The notes under the pieces: model-generated | What the model saw: the letters and a program-made list of their open reading frames with translations, nothing else | What the model was told of the DNA's origin: nothing | Database searches by the model: none | Source of the DNA: Burkholderiales bacterium RIFCSPHIGHO2_12_FULL_63_20 | Lineage (GTDB): Bacteria; Pseudomonadota; Gammaproteobacteria; Burkholderiales; Burkholderiaceae_C | Direction: 5' to 3' | DNA length: 64,000 nucleotides | Assembly (NCBI GenBank): GCA_001770775.1 | Contig: MESA01000031.1 | Location: forward strand, 5,676 to 69,675 | Translations under genes and position numbers: made by a program | Part shown: positions 35,512 through 45,357 of the stretch, in pieces | Layout: the number at the start of each line of letters is the position of its first letter | Position numbering within the stretch: position 1 is the first letter of the stretch

Positions 35512-37167
35512 ATGGCAAGCACCAATATCAAAGATGCGCCGATGACGGCTGAGGAGCGGAAAGTTATTTTCGCTTCCAGCTTGGGCACGGTATTCGAGTG
35601 GTACGACTTTTACCTATATGGCTCGTTGGCAGCCATCATCGCCAAACAATTCTTCGCGGGCCTTGATCCCACTTCCGGCTTCATTTTTGCCTTGCTGGCT
35701 TTCGCAGCCGGCTTCATCGTCCGACCATTTGGTGCTTTGGTGTTCGGTCGCCTGGGTGACATGATCGGGCGCAAATACACCTTCCTTGTCACGATCTTGC
35801 TGATGGGGGTTTCGACCTTCATCGTGGGCATCCTGCCCAACTACAACACCATCGGCGTGGCCGCTCCGGTCATCCTGATCGTCCTGCGTCTGCTGCAAGG
35901 CTTGGCGCTGGGTGGTGAGTACGGTGGTGCCGCCACGTATGTGGCCGAGCACGCGCCGCACGGCCGTCGGGGTGCCTACACCGCCTGGATCCAGACCACG
36001 GCGACGATGGGTCTGTTCCTGTCGCTGCTCGTCATTCTGGGTACCCGTACTGCGATTGGCGAAGACGCCTTCCAGGACTGGGGCTGGCGCGTGCCGTTCA
36101 TCGTGTCGATCGCTCTGCTGGCCATCAGCGTGTGGATTCGCCTGAGCATGAACGAGTCGCCTGCCTTCAAGAAGATGAAGGAAGAGGGCAAGACCTCCAA
36201 GGCGCCGCTGTCCGAGTCCTTCGGTCAATGGTCCAACCTGAAGATCGTGCTGATCGCCCTGTTCGGCCTCGTCGCCGGCCAAGGTGTGGTCTGGTACACG
36301 GGTCAGTTCTATGCCCTGTTCTTCCTCACCCAAGCCTTGAAGGTGGACGGTCCCACGGCCAACATCCTGGTGGCAGTGTCGCTGCTGCTCGCAACGCCAT
36401 TCTTCGTGGTGTTCGGCACGCTGTCTGACAAGATCGGTCGCAAGCCGATCATCCTGGGTGGTTGCCTGATCGCGGCTGTGACCTACTTCCCTCTGTTCAA
36501 GGCTCTGACGGAGGCCGCCAACCCAGACTTGGCTCGCGCTCAAGCCACCGCTCCGGTGACCCTGATCGCCAACCCGGCCGAGTGTTCGTTCCAGTTCAAC
36601 CCGACCGGGACCGCCAAGTTCACCAGCTCGTGTGACGTCGCCAAACAGGTGCTCGCCAACAACTCTGTGAACTACGAGAGCATCGATGGTTCTGGTGTGG
36701 CCCAGATCAAGGTCGGCGAGAAGGTCATTGAGTCTTACTCTGCTGTGGGCCTGTCGCCTGAAGAGGCCAAGGCCAAGGATGCCGCGTTCAAGAAGACCGT
36801 GGTGGACTCGGTGCGTGAAGCTGGTTACCCCGCCAAGGCTGATCCTGCCAAGCTCAACAAGCCTCTGGTGGTCGGTATCCTGACCTTGCTGGTGATCTAT
36901 GTGACCATGGTCTATGGTCCCATTGCCGCCATGCTGGTGGAAATGTTCCCGACCCGCATTCGCTACACCTCGATGAGCTTGCCGTACCACATCGGTAACG
37001 GCTGGTTTGGTGGCTTGCTGCCGACCACTGCCTTCGCGATCGTGGCTCAGACGGGCAACATCTACAACGGCCTCTGGTACCCCATCATCATCGCCATGAT
37101 GACCTTTGTGGTCGGCTTGTTCCTGGTTCGTGAGACCAAGGACGTCGACATCTACAAGGACGACTGA
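35512..37167 (+). CDS. MFS transporter of the metabolite:H+ symporter (MHS) type with a large loop
   Basis: 551 residues with 12 predicted membrane segments. Family signatures are SSLGTVFEWYDFYLYG, GRLGDMIGRKY between helices 2 and 3, GGEYGGAATYVAEHAP, and GTLSDKIGRKPII after helix 8. Typical MHS transporters are about 440 residues. The excess is a hydrophilic segment of about 110 residues between helices 9 and 10 (approximately residues 335-445), containing two cysteines. Its position downstream of acs hints at a small carboxylate substrate, but this is inference. The start is preceded by AAGGAG and a structured leader, and a terminator follows. Confidence 0.85.
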   Translation: MASTNIKDAPMTAEERKVIFASSLGTVFEWYDFYLYGSLAAIIAKQFFAGLDPTSGFIFALLAFAAGFIVRPFGALVFGRLGDMIGRKYTFLVTILLMGVSTFIVGILPNYNTIGVAAPVILIVLRLLQGLALGGEYGGAATYVAEHAPHGRRGAYTAWIQTTATMGLFLSLLVILGTRTAIGEDAFQDWGWRVPFIVSIALLAISVWIRLSMNESPAFKKMKEEGKTSKAPLSESFGQWSNLKIVLIALFGLVAGQGVVWYTGQFYALFFLTQALKVDGPTANILVAVSLLLATPFFVVFGTLSDKIGRKPIILGGCLIAAVTYFPLFKALTEAANPDLARAQATAPVTLIANPAECSFQFNPTGTAKFTSSCDVAKQVLANNSVNYESIDGSGVAQIKVGEKVIESYSAVGLSPEEAKAKDAAFKKTVVDSVREAGYPAKADPAKLNKPLVVGILTLLVIYVTMVYGPIAAMLVEMFPTRIRYTSMSLPYHIGNGWFGGLLPTTAFAIVAQTGNIYNGLWYPIIIAMMTFVVGLFLVRETKDVDIYKDD

Positions 37168-37226
37168 TGTCTGCAAGGCGCAAGGGCCACAAGCCTTTGC
37201 GCCCCTGATCAGCATCCAACGATCTC

Positions 37227-37257
37227 ATGCCCTCCCTTGCGGAGGGCATTGTTTTTT
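37227..37257 (+). terminator. Intrinsic terminator of the MFS gene
   Basis: Perfect nine-base stem ATGCCCTCC/GGAGGGCAT (37227-37235 and 37241-37249) with a five-base loop and TGTTTTTT after it. It lies between the convergent MFS and metR genes. Confidence 0.93.
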
Positions 37258-37277
37258 GTGGGCCGCGTCGGGCGCTG

Positions 37278-38192
37278 TCAGGGCGCTGACGCTGCGCTTG
37301 GCACCAACTGGGTCGAGCCGCGCGCCAGCTCGACAAAGGCCCGCAGGTAGTCGATGTCGATGTCGGCCTGGCGGGCACCCAGGAAGATCTGCTTGGCGAT
37401 GCCATGCTTGCCCAGGCGGACGGCAGACACGTTCATCTTTTGGGCGTAATCCTGCGCCAGCCAACGGGGCAGGGCGGCGACGCCTCGACCGCTGGCCACC
37501 ATCTGCAACATGATGTCGGTGGTTTCAATGGCCTTGTGCCGTCTCGGCGCCACCCCGGCAGGCATCAGGAACTGGGTGTAGATGTCCAGACGGTCGGTGG
37601 GCACCGGATACGTGATCAGCACCTCGTCCAGCAGGTCTCGCGGCTCCACCTGGTCCGCGCGGGCCAGTGGGTGATCGCGTCCCACGACCAGTACCTGTTC
37701 GTAATCGAACACGGGCTCGAAATGCAGGCCAGGTTTGAACAGCGGGTCCGGCGTGACCAGCAGGTCGATCTCATAGCCAAACAGCGCCCCGATGCCGCCG
37801 AACTGGAACTTCTGCTTCACGTCCACGTCCACATCGGGCCACGCCGCCAGATAGGGCGAGACCACCTTCAGCAGCCACTGGTAGCAGGGATGGCACTCCA
37901 TCCCGATGCGCAGTGTGCCGCGTTCGCCCTGCGCGAACTGGCGCAGGCGATCTTCGGCCAGGGTCAACTGCGGCAACACCCGGTTGGCCACAGCCAGCAC
38001 GTACTGCCCCGCCTGCGTCAGGCGCAGGGTGCGGCCTTCGCGCAACCAGATGTCCGTGCCGAGTTGCCGCTCCAACTTGCGCATCGAGTGACTGAGCGCC
38101 GACTGCGTCAGGCACAACACGTTGGCCGCGGCCGTCAGCGAGCCCTGCTTTTCCACCTCCTGCACGATGGCCAGGTGCATGCGTTCCAACAT
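37278..38192 (-). CDS. metR: LysR-type regulator MetR
   Basis: 304 residues. The N-terminal winged HTH (LAIVQEVEKQGSLTAAANVLCLTQSALSHSMRKLE, in pieces) matches MetR. The C-terminal periplasmic-binding-protein-like domain with RIGMECHPCYQWLL is the homocysteine-sensing part in the family. It is divergent from metE, the classic MetR arrangement, with a MetR-like site between the genes. It should activate metE in response to homocysteine. ATG at 38192 gives MLERMHLAIV, matching the family; a second ATG four codons in is possible. Confidence 0.92.
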   Translation of the reverse strand: MLERMHLAIVQEVEKQGSLTAAANVLCLTQSALSHSMRKLERQLGTDIWLREGRTLRLTQAGQYVLAVANRVLPQLTLAEDRLRQFAQGERGTLRIGMECHPCYQWLLKVVSPYLAAWPDVDVDVKQKFQFGGIGALFGYEIDLLVTPDPLFKPGLHFEPVFDYEQVLVVGRDHPLARADQVEPRDLLDEVLITYPVPTDRLDIYTQFLMPAGVAPRRHKAIETTDIMLQMVASGRGVAALPRWLAQDYAQKMNVSAVRLGKHGIAKQIFLGARQADIDIDYLRAFVELARGSTQLVPSAASAP

Positions 38193-38198
38193 GATGTA

Positions 38199-38211
38199 TG
38201 AGTAAGTTTCA
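38199..38211. promoter_or_regulatory. Candidate MetR-binding site in the metR-metE intergenic region
   Basis: TGAG-TAAGT-TTCA (38199-38211) matches the known MetR consensus TGAA-N5-TTCA with one mismatch. A second TGAA half-site (TTGAATTAAT, about 38219-38228) and a TTCA half-site near 38239-38242 follow in the same AT-rich interval before metE. Confidence 0.6.
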
Positions 38212-38300
38212 TTGATTGTTGAATTAATACCATTTTACTTCATGGTGTGGGGTGCGTAGTCTTGCGCCCATCGTTGACACCTCGCTCGCACATCCATCCC

Positions 38301-40604
38301 ATGACCACGACACACAACCTCGGTTTTCCCCGCATCGGCGCCCAGCGTGAACTCAAGTTCGCACTGGAGTCCTACTGGAAGGGCGCGTCTTCGCGTGACA
38401 GCTTGCTGGCCCTGGGCGCGCAACTGCGCCAGCGTCACTGGGCCAATCAGGCTGACCTCGACCTGGTGCCCGTGGGCGACTTCGCCTTTTACGATCAGAT
38501 GCTGGACATGAGCTTCACGCTGGGCAACCTGCCCGAACGTGTCCAGGGTTTCCAGGGCGACGCGCTGGACAACTACTTTCGCGTGGCCCGTGGCCGCTCC
38601 GCCCAGTCCGCCGATGCCCATGCGGCGTGCTGTGGCGCCGGCGTGGCCGCAGGCGAGATGACCAAGTGGTTTGACACCAACTATCACTACATCGTCCCCG
38701 AGTTCACGGCGGACACGACCTTCCAGCTGGACGCCTCCCGTCTGCTGGCGCAACTGGCCGAGGCCCGTCAACAAGGTGTCCCAGCCAAGCCGGTGATCAT
38801 CGGCCCGGTGACCTACCTGGCCCTGGGCAAGGCCAAGGACGGCTCGGACAAGCTCGCCTTGTTGTCTCGCCTGCTGCCGGTCTACGCACAGTTGCTGGAC
38901 ACCCTGGCCCAGCAAGGCGTCACCTGGGTGCAGATCGACGAGCCCCTGCTGGTGACCGAGCTGGACGCAGACTGGAAGCACGCCTTCACCACCGCCTATC
39001 ACCACCTCAAAAGCAGCCGTGTCAAGCTGCTGCTGACCACCTACTTTGGCCCGCTTCAAGAGAACCTGCACCTGGCGGCGAACCTGCCCGTGGCCGGTCT
39101 GCACCTCGATGCCATCCAAGGTCGCGAGGACCTCCCTTCCTTGCTGAACCTGCTGCCCAGCCACAAGGTGCTGTCGCTGGGGGTGATCAATGGCCGCAAC
39201 ATCTGGAAGACCGACCTGAATGCCACGCTTGGCTGGCTGGAGCCCCTCGCGGCACGCCTGGGCGAGCGCCTGTGGATCGCGCCCTCCTGTTCGCTGCTGC
39301 ATGTGCCGGTGGACCTGCGCAGCGAGCCGCAACTCGATGCCGAGGTGGCCTCCTGGCTGGCCTTTGCCTTGCAAAAGTTGGACGAGCTTCAGGTGCTGGC
39401 CGCCGCACTGAAGCACGGCCGCGCTGCGGTTCAGGCCCAGCTGGACCCCAACCAGGCTGCCATCGACGCCCGGCGCGGCTCACCGCGGGTTCACAACCCG
39501 GCCGTCAAAGCCGCTGTGGCCGCGCTGAGCCCCGAACTCGGTCAACGCCTGAGCCCCTACGTCCAGCGTGCCCCCAAGCAGGCGGCCTTGCTCAAGCTGC
39601 CGGCGTTCCCCACCACCACGATCGGCTCCTTCCCGCAAACCGCCGAGATCCGCCAGGCGCGCAGCGCCTACAAAGCGGGTAGCCTGGACGAAACCGGCTA
39701 CCAAGCCGCCATGCGCGCCGAGATCGCCCGCAGCGTGCGCGAGCAAGAGGCGTTGGACCTGGATGTGCTGGTGCACGGTGAGGCCGAGCGCAACGACATG
39801 GTCGAGTACTTCGGCGAGCAACTCGAAGGCTATGCCTTCACGCAGTTCGGCTGGGTGCAGTCTTATGGCTCACGCTGCGTGAAGCCACCCATCTTGTTTG
39901 GTGACATCCGTCGCCCCCAGCCGATGACCGTGGCGTGGACCCAGTACGCCCAGGCTCTGACCCAGCGCCCCATGAAGGGCATGCTCACCGGCCCGGTCAC
40001 GATCTTGAACTGGTCCTTCGTGCGCGACGATCAGCCGCGCCAGGTGTCCTGCTACCAGCTGGCCCTGGCCATCCGCGAAGAGGTGCTGGACCTGGAAAAG
40101 GCCGGCGTGCGCGTGATCCAGATCGACGAAGCCGCCTTGCGCGAAGGCCTGCCGCTGCGCAAGTCGCAATGGCCGTCTTACCTGGGCTGGGCGGTGGAGT
40201 CGTTCCGCATCACGGCCAACGGCGTGGCCGACGAGACCCAGATCCACACCCACATGTGCTATTCGGAATTCAATGACATCATTGCGTCCATCGCCGAGAT
40301 GGACGCAGATGTGATCACGATCGAGACCTCGCGCTCCGACATGGAATTGCTCGATGCCTTCGAGCACTTTCAGTATCCCAACCAGATCGGTCCGGGCGTG
40401 TACGACATCCACTCTCCCAACATCCCGTCGCAGGCCCACATCGAGCATCTCATGCAGAAGGCCGCCGAACGCATCCCGGCCGAACGCCTGTGGGTCAACC
40501 CGGACTGTGGCCTCAAGACCCGCCAGTGGCCCGAGGTCATCCCGGCGCTCGCTCACATGGTGGCCGCTGCCAAGGCGCTGCGACAGGCGGCTGTGACGGC
40601 CTGA
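38301..40604 (+). CDS. metE: Cobalamin-independent methionine synthase MetE
   Basis: 767 residues, full length. It transfers methyl from methyltetrahydropteroyl-triglutamate to homocysteine. The N-terminal barrel begins [19 protein letters not shown]. The C-terminal catalytic barrel holds the zinc ligands in [10 protein letters not shown] (His and Cys) and in [10 protein letters not shown] (Cys). ATG at 38301 is chosen by homology, since the 18 residues encoded upstream fall in the regulatory region. It is controlled by the divergent metR. Confidence 0.96.
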   Translation: MTTTHNLGFPRIGAQRELKFALESYWKGASSRDSLLALGAQLRQRHWANQADLDLVPVGDFAFYDQMLDMSFTLGNLPERVQGFQGDALDNYFRVARGRSAQSADAHAACCGAGVAAGEMTKWFDTNYHYIVPEFTADTTFQLDASRLLAQLAEARQQGVPAKPVIIGPVTYLALGKAKDGSDKLALLSRLLPVYAQLLDTLAQQGVTWVQIDEPLLVTELDADWKHAFTTAYHHLKSSRVKLLLTTYFGPLQENLHLAANLPVAGLHLDAIQGREDLPSLLNLLPSHKVLSLGVINGRNIWKTDLNATLGWLEPLAARLGERLWIAPSCSLLHVPVDLRSEPQLDAEVASWLAFALQKLDELQVLAAALKHGRAAVQAQLDPNQAAIDARRGSPRVHNPAVKAAVAALSPELGQRLSPYVQRAPKQAALLKLPAFPTTTIGSFPQTAEIRQARSAYKAGSLDETGYQAAMRAEIARSVREQEALDLDVLVHGEAERNDMVEYFGEQLEGYAFTQFGWVQSYGSRCVKPPILFGDIRRPQPMTVAWTQYAQALTQRPMKGMLTGPVTILNWSFVRDDQPRQVSCYQLALAIREEVLDLEKAGVRVIQIDEAALREGLPLRKSQWPSYLGWAVESFRITANGVADETQIHTHMCYSEFNDIIASIAEMDADVITIETSRSDMELLDAFEHFQYPNQIGPGVYDIHSPNIPSQAHIEHLMQKAAERIPAERLWVNPDCGLKTRQWPEVIPALAHMVAAAKALRQAAVTA

Positions 40605-40666
40605 GTGCCCCCATCATTTGGGTGGCATGAGCGTCAGGGGCGCATCATGAGAGGCTCATGAGAGTG

Positions 40667-40987
40667 TCATTTGAGCGACAGCACCCAGGCGCTCAACTGG
40701 CGCGCCTCGGCGGAGCTGACCTGGCTTTGGGCGGGCATGGGCCCCATCGGCATCTTCCACACGCCACCACCGCCCTTGAGCACTTTCTCCGCCAGTTTGG
40801 CCTCCATGCCTTTCTGGCCGCGGTATTTGCTGGCCACGTCTTTGAAAGACGGACCCAGCACCGCCTTGTCCACACCGTGGCAACTCAGGCAGGCTTTGCG
40901 TTGCGCCAAAGCCTGATCCGCCATCGCGGGGGTGACGCCTGCGGCGCTCAGGCACAAGGTCAAGAGGCTCAAGGTGGCAATCTTCAT
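40667..40987 (-). CDS. Class I c-type cytochrome (c551/c552-like), periplasmic
   Basis: 106 residues. The Sec signal peptide (about 1-23, ending PAMA) is followed by a small monohaem domain with the CxxCH site C33-C36-H37 (KACLSCHG). The axial methionine is probably among M79, M81 and M84 in KMPMGPMPAQ. It should be a soluble periplasmic electron carrier. It is convergent with metE and stands alone. Confidence 0.93.
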   Translation of the reverse strand: MKIATLSLLTLCLSAAGVTPAMADQALAQRKACLSCHGVDKAVLGPSFKDVASKYRGQKGMEAKLAEKVLKGGGGVWKMPMGPMPAQSQVSSAEARQLSAWVLSLK

Positions 40988-41106
40988 GGATTTCCTTTTC
41001 CGCTCGCGGCCATTCCAGTTGAAAATGTCTCAACAATAACGTGCAATCCCATGGTGGGGTTGACCGGGGTGCTTCGTGCCAGTTTCATGGCAGAAGGAGT
41101 GATGCA

Positions 41107-41361
41107 ATGTGGTTCGTGGCAATAGGCGTCGTGATGGCGCTCATGCAGTTTTTCGGTATTGGCCCCATGGCAAGCTGGACTTGGGCCAATGATTGGGTCA
41201 TGTTGCTTCTGCCTTTCGCCTTGGCCGTGGCCTGGTGGACCTGGAGCGACGCGACGGGTTACACCCGCAAAAAGGCCATGCAGCGTGACGATGAGCGCCG
41301 TGTCGCGCGCCGTCAGAAAGCCATCGATGCGCTGGGCCTGAAACGGGGTGGTCGCAAGTAA
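41107..41361 (+). CDS. Small Trp-rich membrane protein (TIGR04438-like)
   Basis: 84 residues. Two hydrophobic segments contain several tryptophans (MWFVAIGV, SWTWANDWVM, AVAWWTWSDATG), followed by a highly basic tail rich in Lys, Arg and Asp. The pattern fits a small family found mainly in betaproteobacteria with no known function. ATG at 41107 has AAGGAGTG just upstream, and the frame's earlier start at 41041 lacks support. It is followed by ilvD after 78 bp. Confidence 0.75.
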   Translation: MWFVAIGVVMALMQFFGIGPMASWTWANDWVMLLLPFALAVAWWTWSDATGYTRKKAMQRDDERRVARRQKAIDALGLKRGGRK

Positions 41362-41439
41362 GGGCATCGGACAGCAGGGGCAAGTGTCGCGGGCTAAAAT
41401 CGATTCTCTTCAGAGAACCCACCTGCCCGGAGCCCCTCC

Positions 41440-43290
41440 ATGCCTCAGTATCGTTCCCGTACCTCCACCGCCGGCCGCAACATGGCCGGTGCCCGTGCCC
41501 TGTGGCGTGCCACCGGCATGAAGGACGGTGACTTCGAGAAGCCGATCATCGCCATTGCGAACAGCTTCACCCAGTTCGTGCCCGGTCACGTGCACCTGAA
41601 GGACCTGGGCCAGCTGGTCGCTCGCGAGATCGAAGCCGCCGGTGGTGTGGCCAAAGAATTCAACACCATCGCGGTGGACGACGGCATCGCCATGGGCCAC
41701 GGCGGCATGCTGTACTCGCTGCCTTCGCGCGACCTGATCGCCGACAGCGTTGAGTACATGGTCAATGCCCACACTGCCGACGCGCTGGTGTGCATCTCCA
41801 ACTGCGACAAGATCACCCCGGGCATGTTGATGGCCGCGCTGCGCCTGAACATTCCCGTGATCTTCGTCTCCGGTGGCCCGATGGAAGCCGGCAAGGTCAA
41901 GTTTGAGGGCAAGGTCATCTCGCTCGACCTGGTCGATGCCATGGTCAAGGCCGCCGACAAGAACTGCTCCGACGAGGAAGTGGCCGCCGTTGAGCGCTCG
42001 GCTTGCCCGACCTGCGGTTCGTGCTCCGGCATGTTCACCGCCAACTCCATGAACTGCCTGACCGAAGCCCTGGGCCTGTCCCTGCCTGGCAACGGCACCA
42101 CGTTGGCCACCCACGCCGACCGCGAACAGCTGTTCCGCAAGGCCGGCCGCACCATCGTCGATCTGGCCAAGCGCTACTACGAGCAGGACGACGAATCGGC
42201 CCTGCCGCGCAACATCGCCACCTTCCAGGCCTTCGAGAACGCCGTGGCGCTCGACGTCGCCATGGGCGGCTCCACCAACACCGTGCTGCACCTGCTGGCA
42301 GCGGCCCGCGAAGCTGGCGTCAACTTCACCATGGCCGACATCGACCGCATGTCGCGCAAGGTGCCTTGCCTGAGCAAGGTCGCCCCTGCCGTGCCTGATG
42401 TCCACATCGAAGACGTGCACCGCGCTGGCGGCATCATGGCCATCCTGGGCGAGCTGGCCCGCGGCGGCCTGTTGCACACCGACCTGCCCACCGTGCACAG
42501 CCCCACCATGGCCGACGCCATCGCCCAGTGGGACATCAAGGTCACCAACGACGAGGCTGTTCACCACTTCTACAAGGCTGCCCCCGGTGGCGTGCCCACC
42601 CAGGTGGCCTTCTCGCAAGACAGCCGCTGGAAGAAGCTCGACCTCGACCGTGAACACGGCGTGATCCGCTCCAAGGAGCATGCCTTCACGCAAGACGGCG
42701 GCCTGGCCGTGCTCTACGGCAACATCGCCGAGAAGGGCTGCATCGTCAAGACCGCCGGTGTTGACGAGTCCATCTGGAAGTTCACCGGCAAGGCCCGTGT
42801 CTACGAAAGCCAGGAAGACGCCGTCGAAGGCATCCTGGGTGAGCAGGTGCAGGCGGGCGATGTGGTCATCATCCGCTACGAAGGCCCCAAGGGCGGCCCC
42901 GGCATGCAGGAAATGCTCTACCCCACGTCCTACCTCAAGAGCCGTGGCCTGGGCAAGGAATGCGCCTTGCTGACCGACGGTCGCTTCTCGGGCGGCACCT
43001 CCGGCCTGTCCATCGGTCACGCTTCGCCTGAAGCGGCACAAGGCGGCGCCATCGGCCTGGTGGAAGATGGCGACACGATCGAGATCGACATTCCCAACCG
43101 CCGCATCCACCTGGCCATCAGCGATGCCGACATGGCCGCTCGCCGTGCCGCCATGGACGCCAAGGGGGCCGCTGCCTGGAAGCCTGCCAACCGCGAGCGC
43201 GTCGTCTCGGCCGCGCTGCAGGCCTATGCTTTGATGACCACCTCGGCTGACACTGGCGCGGTGCGTGACATCACTCAGCTTCAGCGCTGA
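41440..43290 (+). CDS. ilvD: Dihydroxy-acid dehydratase
   Basis: 616 residues. It catalyses the third step of valine and isoleucine synthesis with an iron-sulfur cluster. Cluster motifs are [10 protein letters not shown] and [16 protein letters not shown], and [13 protein letters not shown] is at the C-terminal active site. The length matches the E. coli enzyme. It ends with a 10-bp convergent overlap with the chloride channel gene. Confidence 0.97.
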   Translation: MPQYRSRTSTAGRNMAGARALWRATGMKDGDFEKPIIAIANSFTQFVPGHVHLKDLGQLVAREIEAAGGVAKEFNTIAVDDGIAMGHGGMLYSLPSRDLIADSVEYMVNAHTADALVCISNCDKITPGMLMAALRLNIPVIFVSGGPMEAGKVKFEGKVISLDLVDAMVKAADKNCSDEEVAAVERSACPTCGSCSGMFTANSMNCLTEALGLSLPGNGTTLATHADREQLFRKAGRTIVDLAKRYYEQDDESALPRNIATFQAFENAVALDVAMGGSTNTVLHLLAAAREAGVNFTMADIDRMSRKVPCLSKVAPAVPDVHIEDVHRAGGIMAILGELARGGLLHTDLPTVHSPTMADAIAQWDIKVTNDEAVHHFYKAAPGGVPTQVAFSQDSRWKKLDLDREHGVIRSKEHAFTQDGGLAVLYGNIAEKGCIVKTAGVDESIWKFTGKARVYESQEDAVEGILGEQVQAGDVVIIRYEGPKGGPGMQEMLYPTSYLKSRGLGKECALLTDGRFSGGTSGLSIGHASPEAAQGGAIGLVEDGDTIEIDIPNRRIHLAISDADMAARRAAMDAKGAAAWKPANRERVVSAALQAYALMTTSADTGAVRDITQLQR

Positions 43291-44633
43291 GGATCGGCGC
43301 GGTCGCTGTCCAGCCGCTTGAGCTGGGCGGCGGCCATCGCGCCGTACATCGGCGGGCTGATCAGCCGCGACACGCCACTGGCGACCACACTGCAGGCCAT
43401 GAGACTGAGCACCAGTCCATGGCCTTCGATCATTTCCATGACGATGATGAAAGCCGTGATCGGGGCCTGGGTGACGGCCGCAAGAAAGCCCGCCATTCCC
43501 AAGGCGATCAGTGCGGGCGTGTTCAGGTGTCCGGTCAACTGGGCGACCTCATTGCCAATGCCGGCGCCCAGCGCGAGCGCAGGCGCAAACACCCCGCCAG
43601 GCACGCCGCTCCAGGCCGACAGCCAGGTGGCGATGAAGCGCAAGGGCACATAAAAGCCATTGGTAGGGTCTTTGCCTTCGAGCAGGGCGCGCGTGGCGTC
43701 ATAACCGCTGCCCGATGAGGCCCCCTGACTGACCAAGCCGATGACGGCCACGGCCAGCCCACAGCCCGCCGCGAAGCGCACTGGATAGCGCTTGCGCCAC
43801 TGGCTGAAGCGATCCGATCCCCCACGTGCGGCCTGCACCAGCAAACGCGCAAACAGGCCCCCCAACAAGCCGGTGGCCACGGCAATGAGCACCCCGGGCC
43901 ACAATGCCGACCATCCGAAATTCCCCGCCGAAATCTGCCCAAAGTAACTGACGTTGCCGAACACTGACATGCCAATCAGGCCCGCCAGCACGATGGCAGC
44001 GATCAGCAGCCCGCTGGAGCGGTGCTCGGGCCGACGCGACAACTCTTCGATGGCGAACATGACCCCACCCAACGGTGTGTTGAAGGCCGCAGCAATGCCG
44101 GCTGCGCCACCGGCCACGATCAGACCGTGGTCATTGATGCTGCTGCGCTGAGGCAGCCAGTGGCGGGCTGCGTGCATGATCCCGGCCCCCGCCTGCACCG
44201 AGGGGCCCTCGCGGCCGGTGGCCAGTCCGGCCAACAAGCCGCCGACCGTCAGCACGATCTTGGCCGCCGCCAGTTTCAGGGAAATGAACAGGTGGCGCTG
44301 CTCGGGAGGAGTGCGCACGTCGAGCGACGCGAGGACCTGGGGGATGCCTGAGCCGGCGGCGCCGGCAAAATAGCGGTTGGTACACCACACCAAGGCGGCG
44401 GTGAGGGTGGGTGTCCACACCAAAGTCAGCCAGGGCGAGTATGCTGACAGGGCAAAAAATGCCGCCAGGGCATGCTCACTCAGCCAAGTAAGCAACACGA
44501 CACTCAGGCCCGCCAACGTGGCAAAGCTCAGCACCACAGCCCGGGCGGCCCAAGGGCGCCAATCTGCCAGTTCTTTGGCGTGCTCGGCGGTCTCGTCAGG
44601 TGGGGTGTCGGGCGGCGTCATGTTTTCAGTCAC
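43281..44633 (-). CDS. ClC-family chloride channel/transporter
   Basis: 450 residues with about 10-12 membrane segments. Selectivity-filter motifs GSGIPQV (94-100) and GREGPSVQ (140-147) are present, the latter with the gating glutamate E142. [11 protein letters not shown] has the internal glutamate region typical of Cl-/H+ exchangers. No C-terminal CBS domains are present. It is divergent from marR with only 11 bp between the starts, so promoters must overlap neighbouring coding regions. Confidence 0.92.
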   Translation of the reverse strand: MTENMTPPDTPPDETAEHAKELADWRPWAARAVVLSFATLAGLSVVLLTWLSEHALAAFFALSAYSPWLTLVWTPTLTAALVWCTNRYFAGAAGSGIPQVLASLDVRTPPEQRHLFISLKLAAAKIVLTVGGLLAGLATGREGPSVQAGAGIMHAARHWLPQRSSINDHGLIVAGGAAGIAAAFNTPLGGVMFAIEELSRRPEHRSSGLLIAAIVLAGLIGMSVFGNVSYFGQISAGNFGWSALWPGVLIAVATGLLGGLFARLLVQAARGGSDRFSQWRKRYPVRFAAGCGLAVAVIGLVSQGASSGSGYDATRALLEGKDPTNGFYVPLRFIATWLSAWSGVPGGVFAPALALGAGIGNEVAQLTGHLNTPALIALGMAGFLAAVTQAPITAFIIVMEMIEGHGLVLSLMACSVVASGVSRLISPPMYGAMAAAQLKRLDSDRADPQR

Positions 44634-44644
44634 AACAGGTTTTC

Positions 44645-45160
44645 ATGTCCAGACTCAGTCTTCCGTCAGCATCCGAGTCCGATGCGGTGGCGCTCACGCC
44701 CCAGGCTGCCACCGTGCTGCGGCAGTTTCGCGTGGTGTTCAACGCCATCAAGACGCACTTTCAGCGCATCGAATCCCAGTCTGGGCTGGGGGGGGCGCAA
44801 CTGTGGGCTTTGAGCATCGTCTCCCGCCATGCGGGTACCGAGGTAGGGGCGTTGGCGCATGCCATGGACATCCATCAGTCCACAGCCAGCAATCTCGTGC
44901 GCGCCCTGGTGAAGAAAGGCCTGATCCGCAGTGCCCGCGACGAGGAAGACCGCCGGGTCGTGCACTTGCACGCCACGCCCGAGGGAGAGGCCCTCTTGGC
45001 CAACACGCATGGACCTTTCGCCGGCTTGCTCCCTGACGCTTTGCAGCGACTGGACCTGGACACGCTCACACGTCTGCATACCGACCTGGGGCAACTGATC
45101 GTTCAACTTGGCGTGGAAGAGGTGGGGGTGGCTGCTCAAACTCCCTTGGCCGACTTGTGA
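44645..45160 (+). CDS. MarR-family transcriptional regulator
   Basis: 171 residues. The winged HTH is seen as GGAQLWALSIVSRHAGTEVGALAHAM, then STASNLVRALVKKGLIRS and the wing DEEDRRVVHLHATPEG. MarR proteins usually repress nearby genes through short palindromes and are released by small ligands. A suitable palindrome lies upstream of the DapB-like gene (45297-45314), so that gene or the divergent ClC channel may be the target. ATG at 44645 is preferred over a start at 44600 that would lie inside the clc gene. Confidence 0.87.
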   Translation: MSRLSLPSASESDAVALTPQAATVLRQFRVVFNAIKTHFQRIESQSGLGGAQLWALSIVSRHAGTEVGALAHAMDIHQSTASNLVRALVKKGLIRSARDEEDRRVVHLHATPEGEALLANTHGPFAGLLPDALQRLDLDTLTRLHTDLGQLIVQLGVEEVGVAAQTPLADL

Positions 45161-45181
45161 AAGCATTTGTCACAATATAAT
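45153..45181 (+). promoter_or_regulatory. Strong promoter (TATAAT) for a candidate small RNA
   Basis: A perfect -10 hexamer TATAAT at 45176-45181, with a weak -35 region (ACTTGT at 45153-45158, 17-bp spacing) overlapping the marR stop codon. Predicted transcription starts near 45188. Confidence 0.55.
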
Positions 45182-45187
45182 GGCGAG

Positions 45188-45275
45188 GTAACGAAGGCGC
45201 AAATACGCGTCGTTGCAACCCCAGTGATATGGAGTGTCTTGAAGGGCCTGCCTCACCGCAGGCCCATTTTTTTTT
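45188..45275 (+). ncRNA. Candidate small RNA between marR and the DapB-like gene
   Basis: A transcript of about 88 nt is predicted from the TATAAT promoter to a strong terminator. It would hold a 5' hairpin (ACGA..GCG loop CGC.TCGT, about 45190-45213), a single-stranded linker ACCCCAGTGATATGG and the terminator hairpin. No open reading frame with a ribosome site fits. It could instead be an attenuated leader of the next gene, but that gene has its own promoter-like sequence downstream. I do not recognise a known RNA family. Confidence 0.45.
45244..45275 (+). terminator. Strong intrinsic terminator
   Basis: Perfect eight-base stem GGGCCTGC/GCAGGCCC (45244-45251 and 45258-45265) with a six-base loop, followed by A and nine T. 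Confidence 0.93.
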
Positions 45276-45286
45276 GCGCCATCGCC

Positions 45287-45316
45287 TTGAAATTGGTACA
45301 TTTGTGCAAATGTAAA
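45287..45316 (+). promoter_or_regulatory. Promoter and palindromic operator of the DapB-like gene
   Basis: TTGAAA (45287-45292) and TGTAAA (45311-45316) form a plausible -35/-10 pair with an 18-bp spacer. The 18-nt palindrome TACATTTG-TG-CAAATGTA (45297-45314) fills the spacer and overlaps the -10, an ideal repressor position. The gene starts at 45358 after AAGGAG. Confidence 0.6.
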
Positions 45317-45357
45317 CCCAACAACAGGGTGTGTCGACATGAAACAAGGAGCATCAC

